A DNA stretch of 34,254 nt from Nitratireductor sp. ZSWI3 (GTDB lineage: Bacteria; Pseudomonadota; Alphaproteobacteria; Rhizobiales; Rhizobiaceae), in the NCBI RefSeq assembly GCF_024655565.1, contig NZ_JANKOF010000049.1, forward strand, positions 1-34,254, in the 5' to 3' direction. Shown piece after piece: positions 8,280 through 16,212 of this stretch (its first letter is position 1; the number at the start of each line of letters is the position of its first letter). A program made the position numbers and the translations under genes. Under the pieces are notes generated by a model. That model ran no database searches and had not been told where the DNA came from. It worked only from the letters and a program-made list of their open reading frames with translations.

Positions 8280-8929
8280 CGGGCAGCGAGCAGGAGCGCG
8301 AGGGCTTCGCCGCGTTCATGCTGCGCATGCGTGCACGCGGGCTCGTCAGCAAGGAATTGTTCGCGGCGATGGAGGCGACGCCGCGCGGCGACTTCGTCCC
8401 GCCCGAGTGGCGCAGCCTCGCCTGGTCCGAACGCATGTTGCCGATCGCCTGCGGCGAGAGCATCGAAGGGTGCGATCTGCAGGCGCAGGTGATCGAGGCG
8501 CTGGAACTGTCCGCCGGGCACCGGGTGCTGGAAGTGGGCGTCGGCTCGGGCTTCACCGCGGCGGTGATCGCGCGGCTCGCCGGCCGCGTGCTGACGCTCG
8601 ACCGTTACAAGACGCTTTGCGCGCAGGCGCAGTCGCGCTGGGAGCATCTGGGCCTTTCCAACGCCGTCGCCCGGCAGGCCGACGGCCTCGAAGGTGCCGC
8701 CGCGGACGGTCCGTTCGATCGCATCGTGGTGTGGGCGGCCTTCGACGAACTTCCGCGCCGCTTCGTCGACCAGCTGGCGACCGGCGGCATCATGATCGCG
8801 CCGATCGGTCCCGGCGAGGAGGTGCAGACCATGGTGAAGCTCACCAAGGTCGGCAGCCGATTCGAGCGGGTGGATCTTGCCTCCGTGCGCCTGCAGCCGC
8901 TGACGAAGGGCGTTGCCGAGGCGATCTGA
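8276..8929 (+). CDS. pcm: Protein-L-isoaspartate O-methyltransferase
   Basis: Pcm methylates isoaspartyl residues in aged proteins with S-adenosylmethionine and so starts their repair. The 217-aa product has the pre-domain [12 protein letters not shown], the SAM-binding motif [18 protein letters not shown], and later [12 protein letters not shown] and [17 protein letters not shown]. The start ATG 8276 overlaps surE by four bases. The open frame extends much further upstream through surE, but that extension is a shadow of GC-rich coding sequence. Confidence 0.93.
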   Translation: MTGSEQEREGFAAFMLRMRARGLVSKELFAAMEATPRGDFVPPEWRSLAWSERMLPIACGESIEGCDLQAQVIEALELSAGHRVLEVGVGSGFTAAVIARLAGRVLTLDRYKTLCAQAQSRWEHLGLSNAVARQADGLEGAAADGPFDRIVVWAAFDELPRRFVDQLATGGIMIAPIGPGEEVQTMVKLTKVGSRFERVDLASVRLQPLTKGVAEAI

Positions 8930-9095
8930 GCGGTGGTTTCGCCGCGGCATTCTGCAGTCGGGTGAGACCGCTTTTCCCCGCGCCCCTGGGGCATGCGACA
9001 GGGATTCCAACAATTTCCGGTCGGCTCTTAACCGCTGAGTAACATTAACGCGATCTAATTGTCCGTGTTCAGGTATCGGGTACGCGGGTAGTCAC

Positions 9096-10619
9096 ATGCG
9101 TTGCATCACACGGAAATTCGAGCGCGCGCTGGTGCGCGGGGCGGCGGTCATCCTTGTCGGCGGCGTGGCGGCGGGCTGCAGTTCCGATGTCTCCCGCTTC
9201 AAGGCCAGCGATTTCGCCAACGGGCGTTCCACCAACCGCGCGGTCGCGATGGCGCCGGCGAGCCAGCCCTATCCGGGCGACACGGGCTATCAGTCGGGCG
9301 GTCTCGACACCACCTATACGGGATCGGTCAACCGGCAGGCAGTGCGGCCGGGCGGCCTGGTCGGCGGCGTCCAGCCGCAGCCGCTGCCGGCGCCGGGCAC
9401 CTATGGAACGCAGCAACCCCTGGCGTCGACGCCGGCGGCCTCCGCCGCGCCGATCCAGCGCCAGCCGATCGCCGCCCCCACCAGCAGCGCTGCCGCTCCG
9501 GCGGCGGTGCAGCGTCCTCCTCTCGACCAAAGCTCCACCGGCTCGGTGGCGCAGCAGAAGCAGAGGGGAACCGTCATCACCGTTCAGGAAGGGGAGACGG
9601 CCTACAATCTGTCGCGCCGCTTCAGCGTGCCGGTCTCGGCGATCCTCAGCGCCAACGGCATGAGCAGCGCCGCCGAGCTGAAGGCCGGCCAGCAGATCGT
9701 CATCCCAACCTATGTGTATTCGCGTCCGGCACCCGCTTCGTCTTCCGGCGGTCAGACGCAGACGGCAGCGCGCGAAACGGCCCCCAAGGCGCCGGCGCCG
9801 CAGCCCCAGCAGCAGGAGCGCCTCGCCGTGCTGCCGCAGACGCCCAAGCCGCGTTCGCGGCCGGCTCCGGCCGAAACCAACACGGCGGCGAGCAACACCA
9901 ATGCGGGCCAGGTCGGCGCGGGTGGCAGCTACACCGTCGTGTCCGGCGACACGCTCTACGGCATCGCCCGCAAGACCGGCGTCAGCGCGGCCAACATCAA
10001 GGCGGCCAACAGCCTCGGCGACGGATACCTCCAGGTCGGCCAGAAACTCGTCATTCCGGCGGGCCAGGTCAGCCAGCCGGTCCAGGTGGCCGCGGCGCCG
10101 AAGCGGGTCGACACGACGACGACGAGCGCCACCACGCGTGCGCCCGAACCCGCCGCCGCGACGGCGCAGGCCCCTTCCAGCGGTGGAACGCAGGTCGCCG
10201 CCGTCGCCAGCGACAACAGCGCCGTGGCGCCCGATTCGACGGGCATCGGCAAGCTGCGCTGGCCGGTGCGCGGGCGGATCGTTTCCGAGTTCGGCAGCGC
10301 CGCCGGTTCGGCACGCAACGACGGCATCGACATCGCGGTACCTGCCGGAACGCCGGTCAAATCGGCGGAGAACGGCGTGGTGATCTATGCCGGCGACGGG
10401 CTGAAGGAGTTCGGCAACACGGTGCTGGTGCGTCACGACGACGGCATGGTGACGGTCTATGGTCACGCCAGCGCGTTGCGCGTCAAGCGCGGCGACAAGG
10501 TCAAGCGCGGGCAAGAGATCGCCCTGTCCGGCATGAGCGGCAATGCGGACAGCCCGAAGCTGCACTTCGAGGTGCGCAAGGACGCCACGCCGGTCAATCC
10601 GACCGGCTATCTCGAATAG
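9096..10619 (+). CDS. DipM/NlpD-like LysM-LytM lipoprotein, probable amidase activator
   Basis: The N-terminus ends in the lipobox GGVAAGC (Cys about residue 28), so this is an exported lipoprotein. Order: a Pro/Gln/Ala-rich linker, LysM 1 (about residues 150-207, TVITVQEGETAYNLSRRF), a second linker, LysM 2 (about 275-323, SYTVVSGDTLYGIARKTG) and a C-terminal LytM/M23 domain (about 380-507). In active M23 peptidases the first zinc ligand is a His before GxD. Here it is Asn408 in RNDGIDIAVP, while YGHAS and KLHFEVR keep their His residues. E. coli NlpD and Caulobacter DipM share this kind of loss and act by activating cell-wall amidases at division, so the same role is inferred. Alternative: a structural peptidoglycan binder. 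It lies 166 nt after pcm and ends at a strong terminator. Confidence 0.88.
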   Translation: MRCITRKFERALVRGAAVILVGGVAAGCSSDVSRFKASDFANGRSTNRAVAMAPASQPYPGDTGYQSGGLDTTYTGSVNRQAVRPGGLVGGVQPQPLPAPGTYGTQQPLASTPAASAAPIQRQPIAAPTSSAAAPAAVQRPPLDQSSTGSVAQQKQRGTVITVQEGETAYNLSRRFSVPVSAILSANGMSSAAELKAGQQIVIPTYVYSRPAPASSSGGQTQTAARETAPKAPAPQPQQQERLAVLPQTPKPRSRPAPAETNTAASNTNAGQVGAGGSYTVVSGDTLYGIARKTGVSAANIKAANSLGDGYLQVGQKLVIPAGQVSQPVQVAAAPKRVDTTTTSATTRAPEPAAATAQAPSSGGTQVAAVASDNSAVAPDSTGIGKLRWPVRGRIVSEFGSAAGSARNDGIDIAVPAGTPVKSAENGVVIYAGDGLKEFGNTVLVRHDDGMVTVYGHASALRVKRGDKVKRGQEIALSGMSGNADSPKLHFEVRKDATPVNPTGYLE

Positions 10620-10678
10620 GGTTTCGAATAACGAAAAAGAGAAGCGGCCCGCCAGACCTCCGGTCGGACCGCCCCTTT

Positions 10679-10709
10679 AACCCGCCCTTCGGGGCGGGTT
10701 CTTTATTTT
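10679..10709 (+). terminator. UUCG-loop intrinsic terminator
   Basis: A perfect 9-bp GC-rich stem (10679-10687 with 10692-10700) with a TTCG tetraloop is followed by CTTTATTTT. It sits between the convergent dipM-like gene and the DUF815 ATPase gene; the T-rich side serves the plus strand. Confidence 0.9.
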
Positions 10710-10740
10710 GCCTGCAGCGTCTCTGAAGCTGTGCATCGGG

Positions 10741-11619
10741 TCAGTCGTCCAGCCGCTGGCCGAGCCGGCCGGCGAGATCCTGGATGTATTGCCAGGCGAC
10801 GCGGCCCGAACGGCTGCCGCGCGTCGTCGCCCATTCCAGGGCATCGGCCTTGAGCGCATCGGCCTCCATGACGAGGCCGTAGTGATGCACATAGCCGTCG
10901 ATCATCGCCAGATAGTCGTCCTGCGAACATTTGTGGAAGCCGAGCCAGAGGCCGAAACGGTCCGACAGCGACACCTTCTCCTCAACGGCCTCGGACGGGT
11001 TGATCGCCGTCGAACGCTCGTTTTCGATCATGTCGCGCGGCAGGAGATGGCGGCGGTTGGAGGTGGCGTAGAGAATGACGTTTTCCGGCCGGCCCTCGAC
11101 GCCGCCGTCGAGCGCCGCCTTCAGCGACTTATAGGACGTGTCGTCGTGATCGAAGGACAGATCGTCGCAGAAGAGGACGAAATGGAACGGCGCCGGCTTG
11201 AGAAGCGCCATGAGACGGGGCAGGGTCTCGATGTCCTCGCGATGGATCTCGACCAGCTTCAGCGGCTGCCCGTCCTTGCCGGCCCTGCGGTTCACGTCGG
11301 CGTGGACGGCCTTCACCAGAGAGGACTTGCCCATGCCGCGCGCGCCCCACAGGAGCACGTTGTTGGCCGGCAGAGCGCGCGCGAAGCGGTCGGTGTTGTC
11401 GGCCAGGATGTCGCGCACCCGGTCGACGCCGCGGATCAGCGCGAGCTCGACGCGGTTGACCCTTGCCACCGGCTGCAGGACCCCGCTCTCGGCCTGCCAG
11501 ACGAAGCAATCGGCCGCATCGAAGGCCGGAGGAGGGGGGCTCACAGGCGTCAGGCGCTCCACGGCGGCGATCAGGCGGTCGAGCTTTTCGGACAGCGCTT
11601 CGATGCTTTTGTCGGGCAT
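10741..11619 (-). CDS. DUF815 family AAA ATPase
   Basis: The 292-aa product contains the DUF815 form of Walker A, NVLLWGARGMGKSSLVKA, and a Walker B-like hydrophobic strand FHFVLFCDDLSFD. Later LYATSNRRHLLPRDM resembles a sensor 1 region, and SLSDRFGLWLGFH is also family-typical. The biological role of DUF815 proteins is not established; they look like AAA+ ATPases related to clamp-loader or DnaA-like modules. I chose the ATG at 11619 (MPDKSIEALSEKL) because GAGGA lies upstream and homologues start with such a short helix. The frame stays open to 11688. It is monocistronic and divergent from yajC. Confidence 0.88.
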   Translation of the reverse strand: MPDKSIEALSEKLDRLIAAVERLTPVSPPPPAFDAADCFVWQAESGVLQPVARVNRVELALIRGVDRVRDILADNTDRFARALPANNVLLWGARGMGKSSLVKAVHADVNRRAGKDGQPLKLVEIHREDIETLPRLMALLKPAPFHFVLFCDDLSFDHDDTSYKSLKAALDGGVEGRPENVILYATSNRRHLLPRDMIENERSTAINPSEAVEEKVSLSDRFGLWLGFHKCSQDDYLAMIDGYVHHYGLVMEADALKADALEWATTRGSRSGRVAWQYIQDLAGRLGQRLDD

Positions 11620-11743
11620 GATACGTCCTCGGTCTTTGACTGCAGCGCCATGCGTCCGTTCGGCGCTCAATCTCATTGTTTTCCGCATTTATGCGGAGGT
11701 CGGGTGAGTCCACCTGATTGCAAAATGCCATAGCGGTATTGCG

Positions 11744-11755
11744 TACCGTACGGTA
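11744..11755. promoter_or_regulatory. 12-bp perfect palindrome, possible operator
   Basis: TACCGTACGGTA is self-complementary, and the phrase TACGGT recurs immediately (to 11759) and again near 11806. It lies about 125 bp upstream of the DUF815 start and 170 bp upstream of yajC. No regulator can be assigned. Confidence 0.4.
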
Positions 11756-11846
11756 CGGTTCTGTCACACAGCCCGTCGATTTGCAAGCCGCCGGCGATGC
11801 AAAGCGGTACGGTGTGCGAAGTGCGGTGCAACACGCCCGCGAATGG

Positions 11847-11874
11847 TTGCAATGAAGGGGCGAAAGTCTATATT
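11847..11874 (+). promoter_or_regulatory. Sigma-70-type promoter for yajC-secDF
   Basis: TTGCAA (11847-11852), 16-bp spacer, TATATT (11869-11874). Transcription would begin near 11881, leaving a leader of about 45 nt before the yajC ATG at 11926. This is one of the best promoter matches in the window. Confidence 0.65.
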
Positions 11875-11925
11875 CCGGCCACATTTGTGACGAGCCGGCC
11901 CGCCGGCGCATTTCAGGAGTTTGTG

Positions 11926-12270
11926 ATGTTCATAACCCCGGCATACGCCCAGGTTGGCGGCGGCGCGACGCCCGATATTTTTGTCAGCATCCTGCCGTTC
12001 GTGCTGATTTTCGTGATCATGTACTTCCTCATCATCCGGCCGCAGCGCCAGCAGATGAAGAAGCGCACGGAGATGCTCTCTGCCGTCCGCCGTGGCGATA
12101 CGGTGGTCACAGGCGGCGGTCTGGTCGGCAAGGTCACCAAGGTGATCAACGACACGGAAATCGAGATTGACCTCGGCGGCGGCAACAAGGTGACGGCCGT
12201 TCGCTCCATGCTCGCCGATGTGCGCGTGAAGGGCGAACCGGTGGCGGACAACACCTCCGCCAAGAAATAA
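11926..12270 (+). CDS. yajC: Preprotein translocase accessory subunit YajC
   Basis: YajC (114 aa) is a small membrane partner of SecDF-YidC. The sequence has a short N-terminus (MFITPAYAQVGGG), one membrane helix (ILPFVLIFVIMYFLIIRPQ) ending in the signature IIRPQRQQMKKR, and a small cytosolic beta domain with GDTVVTGGGLVGKVTKV. ATG 11926 is preceded by CAGGAG at 7 nt. An upstream ATG at 11797 is in frame but lies before the predicted transcription start. secDF follows 63 nt later. Confidence 0.95.
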   Translation: MFITPAYAQVGGGATPDIFVSILPFVLIFVIMYFLIIRPQRQQMKKRTEMLSAVRRGDTVVTGGGLVGKVTKVINDTEIEIDLGGGNKVTAVRSMLADVRVKGEPVADNTSAKK

Positions 12271-12333
12271 CCGTAATATGACGTGATTGCGGGACGGGCC
12301 GTTCGTCGGCCCGACCCCAACCGACGAGGCCCC

Positions 12334-14901
12334 ATGCTACATTTCTCGCGCTGGCAAACGATCCTCATCTGGCTGGCCGTGGCGCTCGGCGTCGCCTATG
12401 CGGCGCCGAACATCATTCCGGCTTCCTACCTTTCCTCCATGCCGAGCTGGGCGCCCTCGCGGCCGATGACGCTGGGCCTCGACCTGCAGGGCGGCTCGCA
12501 CATCCTGCTGCAGATCGAGAAGAAGGAGCTGGTCGACGAGCGCATCGTCGCCACGCGCGACGATATCCGGCGGCTCCTGCGCGACAAGAGGATCGGCTAT
12601 ACGGGGCTCACCGGTTCCGGCCGGAGCGTGCAGGTGCGTGTCCGCGACACCGCGCAGGTCGAGGCCGCCAGGGAGGCCCTGCGCGAGCTGACGCAGCCGA
12701 TCGCCTCGGGCCTGTTCAGCGGCGGCTCGGTCACCGAGCTGGAGCTGACCGAGCCTGAGCCGGGCCTGCTGCGCTTCACGCTCACCGAGGAAGGCATCAA
12801 TTACCGCGTTTCGGCTGCGCTGTCGCAGTCGATCGAGGTGGTCAGCCGCCGCGTCAACGAACTCGGCACGACGGAGCCCGTCATCCAGCGCCAGGGCGAC
12901 GACCGCATCCTGGTGCAGGTGCCGGGCCTTGAGGATCCGCAGCGCCTGAAGGACATTCTCGGCCAGACGGCCAAGCTGACCTTCCAGATGGTCGACCAGT
13001 CGGTTCCGGTGCAGGAGGCGATCAACGGGCGCCCGCCGATCGGCACCACCGTGATGTATTCGACCGACGATCCGCCGGTTCCCTATCTCATCGAGGACCG
13101 CGTCATCGTCTCGGGCGAGAACCTGGTCGACGCCCAGGCCACCTTCGACCAGCGCACCAACGAGCCGGTCGTCAGCTTCCGTTTCGACACCAAGGGTGCC
13201 ACGCGCTTCGGCCAGGCGACCCAGCAGAATGTCGGCCGGCTGTTCGCCATCATTCTCGACGACCAGGTGATCTCGGCGCCGCAGATCCGCGAGCCGATCC
13301 TCGGCGGCACCGGGCAGATCTCGGGAAGTTTCAGCGTCCAGAGCGCCAACGACCTTGCCGTCCTGCTGCGCGCCGGCGCTCTGCCGGCGACGCTGACGGT
13401 GATCGAGGAACGCACCGTGGGTCCCGGCCTCGGGCAGGACTCGATCGATGCGGGCAAGGTCGCCTCGCTGATCGGCGCCGCGCTCGTCATCGCCTTCATG
13501 GTCGCCGCCTATGGCCTGCTCGGCGTGTTCGCCGTCGTGGCGCTCGCCGCCAATGTGACGATGATCATCGCCATCCTGTCGGCGCTCGGCGCCACGCTGA
13601 CCTTGCCCGGCATCGCCGGCATCGTGCTGACCATCGGCATGGCGGTCGATTCCAGCGTCCTGATCTTCGAGCGCATCCGCGAGGAGAGGGCCGGCGGCCG
13701 CTCCCTGGTGCAGGCGGTCGACACGGGTTTCTCCAAGGCGCTGGCGACCATCATCGACGCCAATGTGACGACGCTGATCGCCGCCATCATCCTCTTCTAC
13801 CTGGGATCCGGGCCCGTGCGCGGCTTTGCCGTCACGCTCGCCATCGGCATCGCGACCACGGTCTTCACCGCCTATACGCTGACCCGCTGGATCGTCGCCG
13901 ACTGGGTGCGCCGCCGCCGACCGAAGAACCTGCCGCGCGCGCCCATCAAGCTGGTGCCGGACGAGACGCGCATCGGCTTCATGAAGCTGCGCCGCATCAC
14001 CTTCACCCTGTCCGCCCTTGCCTCCATCGCGGCGGTGGTCCTGTTCATGACGTTGAACATGAACTATGGCATCGATTTCCGCGGCGGTTCCTCGATCGAG
14101 GTGCAGTCGCGCCAGGGGCCGGCGGATCTGGCCGACATCCGGGCACGCCTGTCCGGCCTCAATCTGGGCGAGGTGCAGGTGCAGGAGTTCGGCGATCCGC
14201 GCGAGGTGCTGATCCGCATCCAGGCACAGGACGGCGGCGAGAACGCCGAGCAGTCCGCCATCACCAAGGTGCGCGGCGAGCTTGAGGAGGCATACGACTT
14301 CCGTCGTGTCGAGGTGGTCGGACCGACCGTTTCCAGCGAGTTGGCGCGGGCCGGCACGATCGCCGTTCTGGTCTCGCTGCTGGCGATCCTCATCTACATC
14401 TGGCTGCGCTTCGAGTGGCAATTCGCCGTCGGCGCCATCCTCGCCACGCTGCACGACGTGATCATGACGGTCGGGTTCTTCGTCATCACGGGGATCGAGT
14501 TCAACCTGACCAGCATTGCGGCCATCCTGACCATCGTCGGCTATTCGCTCAACGACACGGTGGTGGTGTATGACCGCGTGCGCGAGAACCTGCGGCGCTT
14601 CAAGAAGATGCCGCTGCCGCAACTGCTCGATCTGTCGATGAACCAGACGCTGTCGCGCACGACGATGACCTCGCTGACGACGCTGCTGGCGCTCGCCGCG
14701 CTGTTCATCTTCGGCGGCGAGGTCATCCGCTCCTTCACCGCGGCGATGATCTTCGGCGTCGTGATCGGCACCTACTCGTCGATCTTCATCGCCGGCCCCC
14801 TGCTGATCCTGTTCCGCATGCGCGCCACCGGCACGCAGGCGGACACGACCGGCGAGGACGAGACCGGCGGGGAGAACGCCGGGCAATTGCCGGCCAAGTG
14901 A
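12334..14901 (+). CDS. secDF: Fused protein translocase subunit SecDF
   Basis: SecD and SecF use the proton gradient to pull secreted proteins through SecYEG. Here they are one 855-aa polypeptide. The SecD half has an N-terminal membrane helix, LGLDLQGGSHILLQIE, a large periplasmic domain and a membrane block with GMAVDSSVLIFERIREE. The SecF half starts around residue 550 with its own helix, MNYGIDFRGGSSIEVQ, and the second membrane block with GYSLNDTVVVYDRVREN. Both halves keep the RND-type conserved Asp. The start ATG 12334 is preceded by GACGAGG. The stop overlaps the ATG of the next gene (TGATG), so translation is coupled to the NDUFAF3-like gene. Confidence 0.95.
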   Translation: MLHFSRWQTILIWLAVALGVAYAAPNIIPASYLSSMPSWAPSRPMTLGLDLQGGSHILLQIEKKELVDERIVATRDDIRRLLRDKRIGYTGLTGSGRSVQVRVRDTAQVEAAREALRELTQPIASGLFSGGSVTELELTEPEPGLLRFTLTEEGINYRVSAALSQSIEVVSRRVNELGTTEPVIQRQGDDRILVQVPGLEDPQRLKDILGQTAKLTFQMVDQSVPVQEAINGRPPIGTTVMYSTDDPPVPYLIEDRVIVSGENLVDAQATFDQRTNEPVVSFRFDTKGATRFGQATQQNVGRLFAIILDDQVISAPQIREPILGGTGQISGSFSVQSANDLAVLLRAGALPATLTVIEERTVGPGLGQDSIDAGKVASLIGAALVIAFMVAAYGLLGVFAVVALAANVTMIIAILSALGATLTLPGIAGIVLTIGMAVDSSVLIFERIREERAGGRSLVQAVDTGFSKALATIIDANVTTLIAAIILFYLGSGPVRGFAVTLAIGIATTVFTAYTLTRWIVADWVRRRRPKNLPRAPIKLVPDETRIGFMKLRRITFTLSALASIAAVVLFMTLNMNYGIDFRGGSSIEVQSRQGPADLADIRARLSGLNLGEVQVQEFGDPREVLIRIQAQDGGENAEQSAITKVRGELEEAYDFRRVEVVGPTVSSELARAGTIAVLVSLLAILIYIWLRFEWQFAVGAILATLHDVIMTVGFFVITGIEFNLTSIAAILTIVGYSLNDTVVVYDRVRENLRRFKKMPLPQLLDLSMNQTLSRTTMTSLTTLLALAALFIFGGEVIRSFTAAMIFGVVIGTYSSIFIAGPLLILFRMRATGTQADTTGEDETGGENAGQLPAK

Positions 14902-15290
14902 TGGCGGCCGGCCTGCAGATCCGCGCGGCCCACTTTCCCGGCCGCGCGCCCATCGATGCCTATGGCAATGGCGGCTTCCGCTTTGCCGACATGTCGCATC
15001 GCGGCTCTATCCTGTGCCTGCCGTCAGGCATTCACGGCTGGGATGCGACGGCGTTCGACGGCTTGGGCGAGGGCGATTTCGCAAGGGTGCTCGACGAGGC
15101 AGGCTCCTTCGACATCCTGCTGGTCGGCACCGGCCCCTCGCTTCTTCCGATGCCGGCGCCCCTGCGCAAGCGGCTTCGGGAGGCCGGGGTCGCGGTGGAG
15201 ACCATGTCGACCGGGGCGGCCGTGCGCACCTACAACGTGCTTCTGGCGGAAGACCGCAGCGTGGCTGCGGCGCTGATCGCCGTCGACTGA
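14901..15290 (+). CDS. Mth938-like (DUF498) protein, NDUFAF3 homologue
   Basis: The 129-aa product is a single Mth938-like domain: IDAYGNGGFRFADMSHRGSI, then FDILLVGTGPSLLPMPAPLR (the conserved loop) and VETMSTGAAVRTYNVLLAE. The eukaryotic member of this family is NDUFAF3, an assembly factor for respiratory complex I. Bacterial members are uncharacterised. The gene overlaps the end of secDF and is followed one base later by the squalene/phytoene-synthase-like gene, whose mitochondrial relative NDUFAF6 is also a complex I assembly factor. A role in inserting or assembling NADH dehydrogenase is a context inference. GTG 14898 is an alternative start. Confidence 0.88.
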   Translation: MAAGLQIRAAHFPGRAPIDAYGNGGFRFADMSHRGSILCLPSGIHGWDATAFDGLGEGDFARVLDEAGSFDILLVGTGPSLLPMPAPLRKRLREAGVAVETMSTGAAVRTYNVLLAEDRSVAAALIAVD

Positions 15291-15291
15291 T

Positions 15292-16134
15292 ATGGAAAGC
15301 GATCCGCATTACGCGATGTCGGTGGTGCGCGAGGCGGACGCGGATCGCTATATCTCGGTCCTCTACGCGCCGCAGGACAAGCGCGCGGCGCTGTTTGCCC
15401 TTTATGCCTTCAATGCCGAGCTTGCGGGTATCCGCGACCGGGTCAGCGAGCCGCTGCCGGGTGCCGTGCGGCTGCAGTTCTGGCGCGACGTGCTGACCGC
15501 CGGGGCAGCCTCCGAAACCATCGAGGGCGCGCCGATCGCGGTCGCCTTGCTGGAGGCGGTCCGTGCGTTCCGGCTGCCGGTGCAGCCGTTGCTCGACCTC
15601 ATCGACGCGCGCGAATTCGATCTCTACGACGACCCGATGCCGAGCCGCAACGACCTTGAAGGGTATTGCGGGGAGACTGCTTCGGCTCTCATCCAGATGG
15701 CCGGGCTGGTGCTGGATGCGCCGGCGGCCATGCGCATGGCGGAGCTTGCCGGGCATGCCGGTTGCGCGCAGGCGATCGCCGGCCTGCTGCGGCTCTTGCC
15801 CATCCACCGCCGGCGCGGCCAGTGCTATGTGCCGGCCGATCTTCTGCAGGCTGCCGGCACAAGCCGCGAGGCACTCCTGGTGGGTGAGGAGGGTGCGGCG
15901 CGCGCGGTGGCGGCGATGGTGGCGCTGGGGCGCGATCATGCCAGCCGTTTCGAGGAGGGGGCGAGGGGCCTGCCGGCCGCGCTGCGCCCGGCTTTCCTGC
16001 CGGCGGGGCTGGCGCGCGCCTATCTCGATCGCATCACCGGCAAGGAGGCGAAGGCGCTAGACAAAAGCCTGACCATCCCCCAATGGCGCAAACATTGGCT
16101 GATGTTCAACCGGGCCATGCGCGGCTGGAATTGA
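15292..16134 (+). CDS. Squalene/phytoene synthase family protein, NDUFAF6-like
   Basis: The 280-aa product has the all-helical squalene/phytoene synthase fold signatures: DKRAALFALYAFNAELAGI near residues 30-48, RLQFWRDVL, YCGETASALIQMAG and AGLLRLLPIHRRRGQCYVP. The Asp-rich diphosphate-binding motifs of active synthases are degraded. The first site reads NAELAGIRDRV in place of a DDxxD-type motif, and the second lacks its paired Asp. This matches the NDUFAF6 (complex I assembly) branch better than carotenoid or hopanoid enzymes. No other terpenoid genes are nearby. ATG 15292 follows the previous stop at once, so the two are an operon. Confidence 0.85.
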   Translation: MESDPHYAMSVVREADADRYISVLYAPQDKRAALFALYAFNAELAGIRDRVSEPLPGAVRLQFWRDVLTAGAASETIEGAPIAVALLEAVRAFRLPVQPLLDLIDAREFDLYDDPMPSRNDLEGYCGETASALIQMAGLVLDAPAAMRMAELAGHAGCAQAIAGLLRLLPIHRRRGQCYVPADLLQAAGTSREALLVGEEGAARAVAAMVALGRDHASRFEEGARGLPAALRPAFLPAGLARAYLDRITGKEAKALDKSLTIPQWRKHWLMFNRAMRGWN

Positions 16135-16212
16135 CGGCTGAGCCGGCGCCACATTCACGCCCGGTTCGCAGTGCCTGCGGCGATGGCCGCTCGATCTTGA
16201 AGGAGCAGGACC

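Larger units (their letters stand above)
11620..11925. other. Divergent intergenic region, DUF815 gene / yajC
   Basis: These 306 bases hold no convincing gene. They contain a 12-bp perfect palindrome (11744-11755), a further GGTACGGT copy near 11804-11811 and a good plus-strand promoter (11847-11874). Confidence 0.7.

Noticed and set aside
9028-9042. CtrA-like box TTAA-N7-GTAA upstream of the dipM-like gene
   Set aside because: One half-site is imperfect and no promoter around it is convincing. It is too weak to annotate.
12337-14886. 849-codon open frame on the minus strand
   Set aside because: It lies entirely antisense to secDF. Its composition (Arg, His, Asp, Gln-rich) is typical of GC-rich antisense shadows.
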